Source: an uncultured Eubacterium sp. (lineage in GTDB: Bacteria; Bacillota; Clostridia; Lachnospirales; Lachnospiraceae). From it: DNA of 64,000 nucleotides. Positions 26,320 to 35,487 of this stretch are shown piece after piece. The notes beneath the pieces were generated by a model. That model searched no databases. It was not told the DNA's origin and saw only the letters and a list, made by a program, of their open reading frames with translations. Location: the NCBI GenBank assembly GCA_910578975.1, contig CAJTRZ010000005.1, positions 1 through 64,000 of the forward strand, read 5' to 3'. A program made the position numbers and the translations under genes. Each line of letters opens with the position of its first letter. Positions within the stretch are counted from its first letter, which is position 1.

Positions 26320-27534
26320 GTGGGGACGAAAAATACAATATCAAAAGAATATATGTCTGATAATATAAAATTTGCAGATGTATTTAATTATTTTTTATAT
26401 AATGGAAAGCAGGTAATTCAGCCAAAAAGTTTAAGCGAGAAAGACATAACAGAAACATCAATTCCTTACAAGGGTAAGGAAATGATTTATCCTGTAGAAA
26501 AATATAGAGATATCTTGAAAAAATGTATTATAAAGAAAGACCAAAGATACATCTATCTATTATTAGGCATAGAAAATCAGTCGGACATACATTATGCAAT
26601 GCCGGTTCGGAATATGTTATATGATGCTTTAAATTATTCAGGTCAAGTATCAAATATAGCAAGAAATCATAGAGAGAATAAGGATAGCATGACATCTCCA
26701 GAGTTTTTATCGGGAATTACTAATGACGATAAATTAATTCCTGTATTTACATTAGTAATTTACTGGGGAAATGACAAATGGAACGCCCCAAGAAGTCTAT
26801 ACGAAATGTTCAGGGAGATTGATTTGAATACAGCCCGTTTTTTAAACGACTACAGAATTAACCTGATTGCTCCTAATGAAATAAAAGATTTTTCGATGTT
26901 TCAATCAGAACTTGGAAAAGTTTTAGAATTTATCAATGCTTCAGATGATATAGATAAAATGAAAAAAATATTAGAAGATAATAGAGAATATTATTTACAC
27001 ATGGACGTAGATTCTGCTAAAATGATAGAAGAATTTGGTAAGACGAAATTAGAGTTGGAAAAGTATAATGAAAAGGAGGAGATTGATATGTGTAAAGCAA
27101 TAGATGATATGATACAAGAAGCAGTAGAAGAAAAAGAGACAGAAATGTGTAAAGCAATAGATGGTATGATACAAGAAGCAGTAGAAGAAAAAGAGACAGA
27201 AATGTGTAAAGCAATAGATGGTATGATACAGGAAGCAGTAGAAGAAAAAGAGACAGAAATGTGTAAAGCAATAGATGGTATGATACAGGAAGCAGTAGAA
27301 GAAAAAGAGATGGAAATGTGTAAAACAATAGATGGTATGATACAAAAAGCAGCTCAAAAGAAATTGATTGATCAGATATGTAAAAAGATAAAAAAGAATA
27401 AACCAGTGGACGTTATAGCAGATGAACTAGAGGAGAATGTTGATGATATTCAGGAAATATATAACAAAATAGCAGGATATGCTCCTGCGTATGATGCAGA
27501 TCTGATTTGTGAAGAAATTTTAGAATATAATTAA
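26320..27534 (+). CDS. Rpn/transposase_31-type PD-(D/E)XK nuclease family protein with 19-residue repeats
   Basis: A 404-residue protein resembling the recombination-promoting nuclease (Rpn) family that is often annotated as a putative transposase. The core has NIKFADVFNYFLYNGKQ at 15-31 and GIENQSDIHYAMPVR (E85, Q87), the E-x-Q part of the PD-(D/E)XK active site. Residues about 257-348 are five tandem copies of MCKAIDGMIQEAVEEKETE that should form a long helix, before a small C-terminal domain. The GTG at 26320 is preceded by GAAGGGG; an in-frame ATG at 26353 is the alternative. Host function is unknown. Confidence 0.72.
   Translation: MGTKNTISKEYMSDNIKFADVFNYFLYNGKQVIQPKSLSEKDITETSIPYKGKEMIYPVEKYRDILKKCIIKKDQRYIYLLLGIENQSDIHYAMPVRNMLYDALNYSGQVSNIARNHRENKDSMTSPEFLSGITNDDKLIPVFTLVIYWGNDKWNAPRSLYEMFREIDLNTARFLNDYRINLIAPNEIKDFSMFQSELGKVLEFINASDDIDKMKKILEDNREYYLHMDVDSAKMIEEFGKTKLELEKYNEKEEIDMCKAIDDMIQEAVEEKETEMCKAIDGMIQEAVEEKETEMCKAIDGMIQEAVEEKETEMCKAIDGMIQEAVEEKEMEMCKTIDGMIQKAAQKKLIDQICKKIKKNKPVDVIADELEENVDDIQEIYNKIAGYAPAYDADLICEEILEYN
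27088..27363 (+). repeat. 57-bp in-frame tandem repeat, five copies
   Basis: Units start at 27088, 27145, 27202, 27259 and 27316, each 57 bases (19 codons), the last one truncated and diverged. Copies 2 to 4 are almost identical at DNA level, which points to recent expansion by slippage or recombination. Confidence 0.93.
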
Positions 27535-27680
27535 TGTTTTTGTATGTTTTAAAGGGAGGTTGTTAATTTAGCAATATCCCTCTTTTATATTGAGACAGTG
27601 ATAGAATTTATGTTAATATATAAGCAAAGTATTTTAAGCATATAGGAAAATGTTGATTAAAGTGGGAATGGAGAGAGAAA

Positions 27681-29651
27681 ATGTCGTTTTTACCAATATC
27701 TAAAGATGATATGAAAAAACAGGGAATAGAACAATTAGATTTTGTATATGTAATAGGGGATGCCTATGTAGATCATCCTTCTTTTGGGCATGCTATTATC
27801 AGCCGTGTGTTACAGGCACATGGATATAGTGTAGGTATAATTGCTCAGCCGGACTGGAAAGATGATAATAGCATTAATATACTGGGAGAGCCACGTCTGG
27901 GATTTCTTGTTATGGGTGGGAATATGGATTCTATGGTAAACCATTATTATGTTTCTAAGAAAAGACGTGACAGTGATGCATATACTCCGGGAGGAGTTAT
28001 TGGAAAGCGCCCAGATCACGCAGTAGTGACTTATTGTAATCTGATTCGTCATACATATAAGAATAAACCGATTATTGTAGGTGGCATTGAGGCAAGTCTC
28101 CGTAGAATGGCACATTATGATTATTGGAGTAATAGCTTTAAGCGTTCCATATTGCTGGATGGACAGGCAAATCTGATATCTTATGGTATGGGAGAGAAGT
28201 CAATTGTGCAGATTGCAGATGCCCTAGACAGCGGTATGGATGTAAAGGACATTACATATATACCAGGAACTGTATTTAAAACAAAAGATTTATCATTGGC
28301 ATATGAACCGGTCATCTTACCATCATATGATGAGATGAAGCAGGATAAATTAAAGTACGCAGAGAGTTTTCGGATTCAAAGTGAGAATACAGATCCATTT
28401 AATGGACAGACATTGGTAGAACCCTACCCGAATGGTGTATATGTAGTACAGAACCCTCCTCAAGAGCCTCTGAGCAGGCAGGAGATGGATGATGTTTATG
28501 ATTTACCATATGAGAGAACTTATCATCCTGTTTATGAGAAGGATGGAGGAATACCGGCAATACAGGAGATACAGTTTTCTTTAATCAGTTGTCGCGGGTG
28601 TTTTGGAGCGTGTAGTTTTTGTGCACTCACATTTCATCAGGGAAGAATTATTCAAACCAGAAGCCACGGGTCAATTATTAAAGAAGCAAAAAAGATAACA
28701 GAAATGCCAAACTTTAAAGGGTATATTCATGATGTAGGGGGACCTACAGCGAACTTTTATCATCCGGCATGTAAGAAACAATTAAAAAATGGAGTTTGTA
28801 AGCATAAGCAGTGTTTATGGCCAAAGCCATGTAAGAATCTGGACACAGATCACAGTGAATATTTAAAACTGCTTCGTAAACTTAGGGAACTGCCAAAGGT
28901 AAAAAAGGTATTTGTGCGTTCAGGAATCCGTTTTGACTATATTATAGAGGACAGGAATGATACATTTTTTAAAGAGCTGGTAGAACATCATATCAGTGGA
29001 CAGTTAAAGGTTGCACCAGAGCATATTTCTGATAAGGTTCTTTCTTATATGGGAAAACCACAGAATTGTGTTTATGAGAAGTTTATAGATAAATATTACA
29101 AGTTAAATGACAGAGCAGGAAAAAAACAGTTTGTTGTTCCGTATTTGATGAGCTCACATCCCGGTTCTGATATGAAAGAGGCTGTAAAACTGGCAGAATA
29201 CTTAAGGGACATCGGATATAATCCACAGCAGGTGCAGGATTTTTATCCTACTCCATCAACGATGTCAACAGTTATGTATTATACCGGAGTTGACCCGAGG
29301 ACAATGGAATCGGTATATACACCGAAGAATCCTCATGAAAAAGCAATGCAGAGAGCGTTGATGCAGTATAGAAATCCTGCGAATTATGAACTGGTAAAAG
29401 AAGCGCTTCATATTGCAGGAAGAGAGGATTTGATAGGATTTGGAAGAGAGTGTTTGATTAAGCCGAGACAGTTCAAAAAAGAAAAAAATAAGTATCAGGA
29501 AGTGAAGGATAAAGGAGCAAAGATTCATAAAAAGCCGAATAAACAGACCAAACACTCTGGGAGAGGAGATATAAATCAAAAAGCAAAAATAAAAGAAACC
29601 AAATATAGAAAAAAAAGAAGAAATAATCAGAAATTAAATAATAAAAGATAA
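27681..29651 (+). CDS. ygiQ: YgiQ-family radical SAM protein
   Basis: A 656-residue radical SAM enzyme of the YgiQ family (UPF0313), function unknown. The N-terminus (VYVIGDAYVDHPSFGHAIIS) is the family signature and the iron-sulfur cluster motif is C307-x3-C311-x2-C314 (RGCFGACSFC). The tail after about residue 590 is Lys-rich and disordered. The ATG at 27681 follows GGAGAG. Confidence 0.9.
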   Translation: MSFLPISKDDMKKQGIEQLDFVYVIGDAYVDHPSFGHAIISRVLQAHGYSVGIIAQPDWKDDNSINILGEPRLGFLVMGGNMDSMVNHYYVSKKRRDSDAYTPGGVIGKRPDHAVVTYCNLIRHTYKNKPIIVGGIEASLRRMAHYDYWSNSFKRSILLDGQANLISYGMGEKSIVQIADALDSGMDVKDITYIPGTVFKTKDLSLAYEPVILPSYDEMKQDKLKYAESFRIQSENTDPFNGQTLVEPYPNGVYVVQNPPQEPLSRQEMDDVYDLPYERTYHPVYEKDGGIPAIQEIQFSLISCRGCFGACSFCALTFHQGRIIQTRSHGSIIKEAKKITEMPNFKGYIHDVGGPTANFYHPACKKQLKNGVCKHKQCLWPKPCKNLDTDHSEYLKLLRKLRELPKVKKVFVRSGIRFDYIIEDRNDTFFKELVEHHISGQLKVAPEHISDKVLSYMGKPQNCVYEKFIDKYYKLNDRAGKKQFVVPYLMSSHPGSDMKEAVKLAEYLRDIGYNPQQVQDFYPTPSTMSTVMYYTGVDPRTMESVYTPKNPHEKAMQRALMQYRNPANYELVKEALHIAGREDLIGFGRECLIKPRQFKKEKNKYQEVKDKGAKIHKKPNKQTKHSGRGDINQKAKIKETKYRKKRRNNQKLNNKR

Positions 29652-29660
29652 TAAAAGGTA

Positions 29661-29697
29661 AAACAGACTGATTTTGTATAAGATTAGTTTGTTTTTC
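29661..29697 (+). terminator. Terminator after the YgiQ gene
   Basis: AAACAGACT and AGTTTGTTT pair with one G-T wobble, followed by TTT. Confidence 0.6.
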
Positions 29698-29709
29698 TTT
29701 TATTTAAAA

Positions 29710-29738
29710 TAGACATACTTTGTAAACTATACTATACT
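29710..29738 (+). promoter_or_regulatory. Promoter of the yqeY gene
   Basis: TAGACA (29710-29715), 17-base spacer and TATACT (29733-29738), about 40 bases before the start codon. Confidence 0.65.
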
Positions 29739-29778
29739 TATATAAGATATATAGGAAGTTGAAGGAGGATGAAATAAA

Positions 29779-30216
29779 ATGGATGTTAAAGTATTACAGA
29801 AGGATATGATTGCTGCTATGAAAGCTAGAGATAAGGCAAGAAAGGAATCTATTTCAGCACTGATACAGGCAGTAAAAAAAGCAGGAATTGATGCAGGATG
29901 CAGAGAAGATATTCCTGAAGAAATGGTAAATAAAGTTATTTTAAAAGAATTAAAGACAGTGAAAGAACAGATTGACAGCTGTCCGGAAGATAGAATAGAT
30001 TTGAAGGAAGAATATCAGGCGAGATATGATGTGTTCAATGAGTATGCACCAAAACTTATGAGTGAAGATGAGGTAGAAGCTGAACTGAAGGAGAAGTTTG
30101 CGGATGTGCTTGCAACAGGAAATAAAGGACAGATTATGAAAACAGTTATGCCGGCTTTTAAAGGACGTGCGGATGGAAAGGTTATTAATCAACTTGTAGC
30201 AAAATTATGTCAGTAA
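29779..30216 (+). CDS. yqeY: GatB/YqeY domain protein
   Basis: A 145-residue helical protein of the YqeY family, related to the tail domain of the GatB amidotransferase subunit that contacts tRNA. The N-terminal KDMIAAMKARDKARKESISAL and the GQIMKTVMPAFKGRADGKV segment are diagnostic. The cellular role is not established. GGAGG precedes the ATG. Confidence 0.9.
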   Translation: MDVKVLQKDMIAAMKARDKARKESISALIQAVKKAGIDAGCREDIPEEMVNKVILKELKTVKEQIDSCPEDRIDLKEEYQARYDVFNEYAPKLMSEDEVEAELKEKFADVLATGNKGQIMKTVMPAFKGRADGKVINQLVAKLCQ

Positions 30217-30238
30217 GTTAGTTACGTAGAAAGGTTTA

Positions 30239-31939
30239 GTGAAAAACATGAAAAGCAGATTCATTAAAAATATTTTGTCAGGCATATGTGCATTGACATT
30301 GGCAGTTAGTATACTGCCAGGATGTAATAAGGTAACGGCAGATGCAGTGGAAAATAAGATTGAGTATCATTTTGACAATCAGAATCCGGGACTTGCATAT
30401 GGAGAGATAACAGTCAGCACGGAAAAACCAGGAGATTATCAGCTATATTGGGGAGATGAAAATGGTAATAAATTAAAATATAATGGAGTTTCTTTTACAG
30501 AATTAACAGATGTTACTACAACAGAAAGTAAACTTACCACGACATATAAAGTTCCCTCTGAATATACAGTAATACCTCAGGGTGCAGAGAAATTAATGTT
30601 AGTTGACAGTAAATCAACCACAATTTATACATATGATATTCCAAAAGAAAAACAGTTGAATGAAGGGAATGTCATATATAAGTTCGGACTTATGAGTGAT
30701 GTACATTATAATAGATATCATGATTTTTCAGAGGATGATTCGGTTATTGCTTTTAATAATGCATTGAAGTTTATCAATGCTCAGGGGATAGACTTTTTAG
30801 GATTGACAGGAGATTTAAGTAGTCACGGTGAAAAAGAAGCCTTTACAAAATTTAAAACCGCAATTGATAAATACCCGAAAATGACAGTGTACACATGTAT
30901 GGGAAATCATGATGTAGGTGGGATTAAGGATTTTAATAAATATGTGAATACAAAGAAAACAACAGATAAAAACATCAGAAATATAAATAGTAATGGTGTT
31001 GATTTTATATATGAAAAACAGGGAGACATATTTATTTTCTTTAGTCAGACAAAATGGTCTTATAATGGTAAATATAGCAGATTGCTGGAAGACCAGCAAT
31101 TAAACTGGCTGGAAAAAAATCTGAATACTTTTGCGAACAAAAATGTGTATTTGTTCTTCCACTCATATTTTGCGTTGGAAAACGGTGATGTTACAAATGC
31201 AGTAGGAAATTTGAAAAACCCGGGTGGGTATACTTATGATTTGACATATACATTTGGAAATGATGATGAAAAAAGATTTCGAAAATTGTTAAATAAATAT
31301 CCGAATGTGACGATGTTTAATGGGCATTCGCATTGGGCATATGATCAGCAGAAGTATAATTCGAATTTGAATATAGGAAATATTAATTCGAAAAAAACAG
31401 GAGCTTCTATTGTGCATCTGGCTAGTGTCAGTGCACCACGAACAATTGAAACAAATGCGACAGAGAGAGATGAGAATAACGGTAAACTTTCTCAAGGAAC
31501 AGTAGCATTAAAATATAAAAACAGTACAGTGTATCTTTCTACAGATTTTATTGAGGGAAGATATATGGCAGATGCATCTTACATCTGCTATGATGGAAAG
31601 AAGGGTACACCGATTCCAGCGGTTAAAACAGGTGTTTCAAAGATCAAATCTCTTGGAAAAATTAAGAAAGTTTCAAGAAAGTCAAAGAAATACAAAGTTT
31701 TAGTGAAATACAAAAAAGTCAAAAATGCCTTTAAGTATGAGATTCAATATGCAACTCATAAAAAGTTTAAGGCAGGAAAGACAAAAACAAAACGTACAAA
31801 TAAAACGAAGTATACAATTTCAAAGTTAAAAAATAAAACAACTTATTATATTAGAGTTAGAGCATATAGATATCAATTTGGTGAAAGAGTTTATGGAAAA
31901 TGGTCTAAAGTAAAGAGACTTAAGATAAAGAAGAAGTAG
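30239..31939 (+). CDS. Secreted metallophosphoesterase lipoprotein with Lys-rich fibronectin-like tail
   Basis: A calcineurin-like phosphoesterase of 566 residues with a full set of metal ligands: DVH (154-156), GD (D192), GNHD (222-225), the FFHSYF histidine and GHSH (362-365). The N-terminus is a lipoprotein-like signal with LPGC, so it acts outside the membrane. The C-terminal 95 residues are a very Lys-rich fibronectin-III-like domain ending in YGKWSKVKRL, which also occurs at the end of the large subtilase at 45366-49223. The GTG at 30239 fits the AAGG at 30230-30233. The substrate is unknown. Confidence 0.85.
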   Translation: MKNMKSRFIKNILSGICALTLAVSILPGCNKVTADAVENKIEYHFDNQNPGLAYGEITVSTEKPGDYQLYWGDENGNKLKYNGVSFTELTDVTTTESKLTTTYKVPSEYTVIPQGAEKLMLVDSKSTTIYTYDIPKEKQLNEGNVIYKFGLMSDVHYNRYHDFSEDDSVIAFNNALKFINAQGIDFLGLTGDLSSHGEKEAFTKFKTAIDKYPKMTVYTCMGNHDVGGIKDFNKYVNTKKTTDKNIRNINSNGVDFIYEKQGDIFIFFSQTKWSYNGKYSRLLEDQQLNWLEKNLNTFANKNVYLFFHSYFALENGDVTNAVGNLKNPGGYTYDLTYTFGNDDEKRFRKLLNKYPNVTMFNGHSHWAYDQQKYNSNLNIGNINSKKTGASIVHLASVSAPRTIETNATERDENNGKLSQGTVALKYKNSTVYLSTDFIEGRYMADASYICYDGKKGTPIPAVKTGVSKIKSLGKIKKVSRKSKKYKVLVKYKKVKNAFKYEIQYATHKKFKAGKTKTKRTNKTKYTISKLKNKTTYYIRVRAYRYQFGERVYGKWSKVKRLKIKKK

Positions 31940-31943
31940 TGAT

Positions 31944-32879
31944 ATGAAAAGCAGAAAAATAAAGTTAAAAAAAGTATTAATTATTGATGGAGTAATCCTT
32001 GTACTCATATTATCAATGTTTATATTTGTGAGATGCAGACATAGAGATGCTTTTACGGACAAGGGGTATTATAAGAATATATCGCTAAAAGGGACTTGGT
32101 ATAAAGTAGATCTGGATGAAATGTATCAGGTGAAATTCAGCGGTACAGATTATGAGGAACAGGATGTTTACGGTGAACATTCTAAAAAAGGTAAGTATGA
32201 GGTAGGCAATCATGCTTTGGAGCTGGGAAATAAGCAATATTCTATGAAGTATGTCAATGAAAAAAAAGAACTTGAAAATATTATTGATGATGATATTGAA
32301 CAGTATGAATTAAAAGAATACTTTTATATCATTGATGATAATGGGAACAAAATTTATTATTTTAAACAGGAAGAAGATGCAGCTGATCAATTAGATTATA
32401 ACTGTCAGACAAATGCTTATTATCAGAAATCGGGAATGTTTGATGAAAATGGATTTGCCATAGACGAAGAGGGAATGTTGTTAGCTTATAATGGAGATAA
32501 ACAGCAGGTAACGATTCCTGAATCGGTATCAGGTATTGCAGAAAATGCTTTTTCGGCAGATTATGACAGAGCATTAAATACAGAAAAGGTTATAATACCT
32601 GGAAGTGTTAAGAAAATAGAAAGTGGTGCTTTTTTATTTTCAAATGTGGATATAGTAGTAATTAACGAAGGCGTAGAGGAGATTCAGGACTGGGCATTTG
32701 GAGACAGCCATATAAAAGAGATATATCTTCCGAAACATATTTTACACATGAGTACTAAAATGTTCGAAACAGAGGAAGGTGTAGACGGTTTGAAAATTCA
32801 TTGTCCTGCCGGATCACAGACAGAATTGGTTATAAAAAACAATCCACCGGTAGGAGATTATGAATTGATTAAAGAATAA
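31944..32879 (+). CDS. Membrane-anchored leucine-rich-repeat (BspA-like) protein
   Basis: A 311-residue protein with one N-terminal transmembrane anchor (about 10-28), a lysozyme-inhibitor-like or lipocalin-like middle region of unknown type, and two to three BspA/LRR_5 repeats at about 185-275 (IPESVSGIAENAF, IPGSVKKIESGAF). It starts four bases after the phosphoesterase stop, so the two are co-expressed. LRR_5 repeats are typically extracellular binding modules. Confidence 0.75.
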   Translation: MKSRKIKLKKVLIIDGVILVLILSMFIFVRCRHRDAFTDKGYYKNISLKGTWYKVDLDEMYQVKFSGTDYEEQDVYGEHSKKGKYEVGNHALELGNKQYSMKYVNEKKELENIIDDDIEQYELKEYFYIIDDNGNKIYYFKQEEDAADQLDYNCQTNAYYQKSGMFDENGFAIDEEGMLLAYNGDKQQVTIPESVSGIAENAFSADYDRALNTEKVIIPGSVKKIESGAFLFSNVDIVVINEGVEEIQDWAFGDSHIKEIYLPKHILHMSTKMFETEEGVDGLKIHCPAGSQTELVIKNNPPVGDYELIKE

Positions 32880-32966
32880 AATTTTATTTTAAAAATAGTA
32901 TATATTATTTTCTGTGTTTTGGGTAAAATACAAAAAACTGATTAGACTAAACAGCAGACGTAGTAT

Positions 32967-32994
32967 TTTACTAAAAATTTACGAAAGATTTACT
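32967..32994 (+). promoter_or_regulatory. Three 11-bp-spaced TTTAC repeats, Pho-box-like
   Basis: TTTACT, TTTACG and TTTACT begin at 32967, 32978 and 32989, an exact 11-base period. Gram-positive PhoP boxes are 6-bp direct repeats with 11-base periodicity, and the downstream gene is a phosphate transporter. The hexamer differs from the Bacillus consensus, so assignment to a PhoP/PhoB regulator is an inference. Confidence 0.5.
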
Positions 32995-33052
32995 TAGTAA
33001 TAACCTCAATATTACATTGAAACATTAATGTGGTTTTATGGAGGTACAGAAA

Positions 33053-34801
33053 ATGGATATATTCAATATTTTATCTTTAGTCGGAGGACTTGCATTATTT
33101 TTGTTTGGAATGCAGGTTATGGGAGAAGCTTTAGAAAAAAGGGCAGGTAATCAATTAAAAAATATTTTAGAAAAACTGACAGCCAGTAGGTTTAAAGGAT
33201 TTTTATTAGGAGCAGGAGTAACGGCGATTATTCAGAGTTCCTCTGCAACAACGGTTATGGTAGTGGGATTTGTGAATTCGGGCATTATGAATTTGAAGCA
33301 GGCTATCGGTATTATTATGGGAGCGAATGTAGGGACTACAATAACTTCCTGGATATTGAGTTTGTCAGGTATAGAAAGTTCAAATGTTCTTGTAAGTCTG
33401 TTAAAGCCAACATCTTTTACACCGATATTAGCACTGATAGGAATTATCCTGTTAATGAGGAAGAAGAACAGTAAAAGTGCTGATACAGGAATGATTTTGC
33501 TTGGTTTCGCAGTTCTTATGTTTGGAATGGATGCGATGTCAGCAGCTGTAAGCCCATTAAGGGATGTACCAGAATTTCAGCAGATACTTACAATGTTCAG
33601 CAATCCTATTCTTGGGGTTTTGGCAGGTGCATTTCTTACTGCGGTAATTCAAAGTTCTTCTGCATCGGTTGGAATATTGCAGGCGTTGGCATCTACGGGA
33701 GCAGTTAGTTATGGAAGTGCCATACCAATTATTATGGGACAGAATATCGGAACTTGTGTGACGGCTATGATTTCGGCAGTTGGTGCTAATAAAAATGCAA
33801 AAAGAACAGCGGTAGTACATCTGGCATTTAATATCATTGGAACTACAGTTTGGTTAACAGTTTTCTGTATTGTAAATGCAATTGCAGACTTTTCATTCAT
33901 AAATGAAAGTGCCAGTTTGTTGGGCATTGCAGTGATCCATACAATATTTAATGTGTTGTGTACAGCACTTCTGTTCCCTTTTGCAAAGCTGTTGGAAAAA
34001 ATAGCATGTTTTATTGTAAGGGACTCAAAAGTGGGAGATTCCAAAGAACTGCTTGATGAGAGATTAATGGCTACACCCGCAATCGCATTGGAACAATGTC
34101 GGAAGTTGGTATACAGAATGTTGGAAAGAGCAGAGTTGGGAGTAAGAAAATCCTGTGCTATGATACAGGAATTTTCTGAAAAGGAGATGGAAGATGTTGT
34201 TCTTTCAGAGCAGGAAGTAGATAAATATGAAGATGAACTGGGAACATATTTAGTACAGATTGGCAGGCAGAATCTTAGTGAACAGGACAGTCATGTTGTA
34301 AGTGAATTGTTGCATATCGTAGGAGATATAGAACGTATTTCTGACCATTCAGTAGGCATTGTTAAATCGGCTGAAAAAATACAAAGAAAGAATTTAAGAT
34401 TTTCTGATAAGGCAACGGAAGAAATTCAGGTTATGATAGAAGCTGTTGAGGATATTTTGGAAAAAGCTAAAATTGCTTTTAGAGAAAATGATACAGACAT
34501 GGCTCTTTCTGTGGAAGCGATGGAACATGTCATTGACTATTTGAAACATGAATTAAAGAAGAGGCATATTGACCGATTAAAGAATGGTAAGTGTTCCATT
34601 GAACAGGGATTTATAATGACAGACATTATTACATCTTTGGAAAGAATATCTGATCATTGTTCAAATGTAGCAGGTTGTGTTGAGGAGATTGGACGTGGAA
34701 GTTTGGGGATACATGCTTATGCAAGGGAGATTGTAAAAGAGCCTGACAGTGAATTCGATAAAAAATATCAAGAGTATCGAAAAAGATATGAACTTAGTTA
34801 A
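33053..34801 (+). CDS. Na/Pi cotransporter family protein with C-terminal PhoU domain
   Basis: A sodium-coupled phosphate transporter (NptA/YjbB type). From the ATG at 33053 it has 582 residues, eight to nine transmembrane helices with the two inverted QSSSA motifs of the family (from Q61 and Q200), and a cytosolic helical PhoU-like domain from about residue 345. GGAGG at 33040-33044 selects this start over an in-frame ATG at 33038. Direction of transport (uptake or efflux) is not decided by sequence. Confidence 0.92.
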   Translation: MDIFNILSLVGGLALFLFGMQVMGEALEKRAGNQLKNILEKLTASRFKGFLLGAGVTAIIQSSSATTVMVVGFVNSGIMNLKQAIGIIMGANVGTTITSWILSLSGIESSNVLVSLLKPTSFTPILALIGIILLMRKKNSKSADTGMILLGFAVLMFGMDAMSAAVSPLRDVPEFQQILTMFSNPILGVLAGAFLTAVIQSSSASVGILQALASTGAVSYGSAIPIIMGQNIGTCVTAMISAVGANKNAKRTAVVHLAFNIIGTTVWLTVFCIVNAIADFSFINESASLLGIAVIHTIFNVLCTALLFPFAKLLEKIACFIVRDSKVGDSKELLDERLMATPAIALEQCRKLVYRMLERAELGVRKSCAMIQEFSEKEMEDVVLSEQEVDKYEDELGTYLVQIGRQNLSEQDSHVVSELLHIVGDIERISDHSVGIVKSAEKIQRKNLRFSDKATEEIQVMIEAVEDILEKAKIAFRENDTDMALSVEAMEHVIDYLKHELKKRHIDRLKNGKCSIEQGFIMTDIITSLERISDHCSNVAGCVEEIGRGSLGIHAYAREIVKEPDSEFDKKYQEYRKRYELS

Positions 34802-34858
34802 ATATTAAGTAATAATAAGAGGATGCAAAATAATTAAGATAAATGAAGGGAGAACGAT

Positions 34859-35362
34859 ATGAATATAGACGTATTTAGAAATTTATCATATGGAGTTTAT
34901 GTAGTTTCAACAATGGATGAAGGAAGAGCTACAGGATGTACAGCAAACTCAGCAATGCAGATTACAGCATCCCCTGCAACAGTCGCAATTAGTATCAATC
35001 ATGACAATTATACAAATAAATGTATCAGGGAATGTGGTAAATTTGCTTTGAATATTATTGCTGAAGATTCTGAATCAATGTTAATTGGAAAGTTTGGATT
35101 TTTCTCAGGTAAAGATACAAATAAGTTTCAGGATGTGGATTTTAAGATAGTAGAAGAGATGCCAATACTTGGTGATACTTGTGGCTATATTATTTGTAAT
35201 GTTATAGATTTTATGGAAACTGCTACCCATACAGTATTTTTAGGTGAGGTTATAGAGGGAGATGTTCAGGGGGCAAATCGCGTGCCAATGACATATGCAT
35301 ATTATCATAATGTGATTAAAGGAAGAAGTCCAAAGAATGCACCAACCTATATTGAGGAATAA
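34859..35362 (+). CDS. Flavin reductase-like (flavoredoxin) domain protein
   Basis: A 167-residue FMN-binding split-barrel protein of the flavin reductase-like family. VYVVSTMDEGRATGCTANS and ATVAISINHDNYT are the typical FMN-binding stretches. It probably serves as an electron carrier or NAD(P)H:flavin reductase; the partner is unknown. GGGAG precedes the ATG. Confidence 0.85.
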   Translation: MNIDVFRNLSYGVYVVSTMDEGRATGCTANSAMQITASPATVAISINHDNYTNKCIRECGKFALNIIAEDSESMLIGKFGFFSGKDTNKFQDVDFKIVEEMPILGDTCGYIICNVIDFMETATHTVFLGEVIEGDVQGANRVPMTYAYYHNVIKGRSPKNAPTYIEE

Positions 35363-35426
35363 AGTGAATGTGAAATGGAAATAAAAGTATATTTTACAAG
35401 TAATCACGAATAATATTGAAACGAAT

Positions 35427-35464
35427 AAAATACCCATATGCTTAATATAGCATATGGGTATTTT
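35427..35464 (+). terminator. Bidirectional terminator between convergent genes
   Basis: A perfect 16-bp stem AAAATACCCATATGCT with its complement around a six-base loop. It serves the flavin reductase gene on the plus strand and the patatin gene on the minus strand. Confidence 0.93.
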
Positions 35465-35487
35465 ACTATATAGTTATGATTGTTTTA

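Noticed and set aside
27017..27357. Two long minus-strand frames over the 57-bp repeats
   Set aside because: They are antisense translations of the in-frame repeat of the Rpn-type nuclease, are low-complexity Phe/Leu/Tyr-rich, and lack start signals.
26320..27534. An intact transposon carrying the Rpn/transposase_31-type gene
   Set aside because: No terminal inverted repeats or target duplication were seen around the gene; the family is named after transposases but is usually found as single genes.
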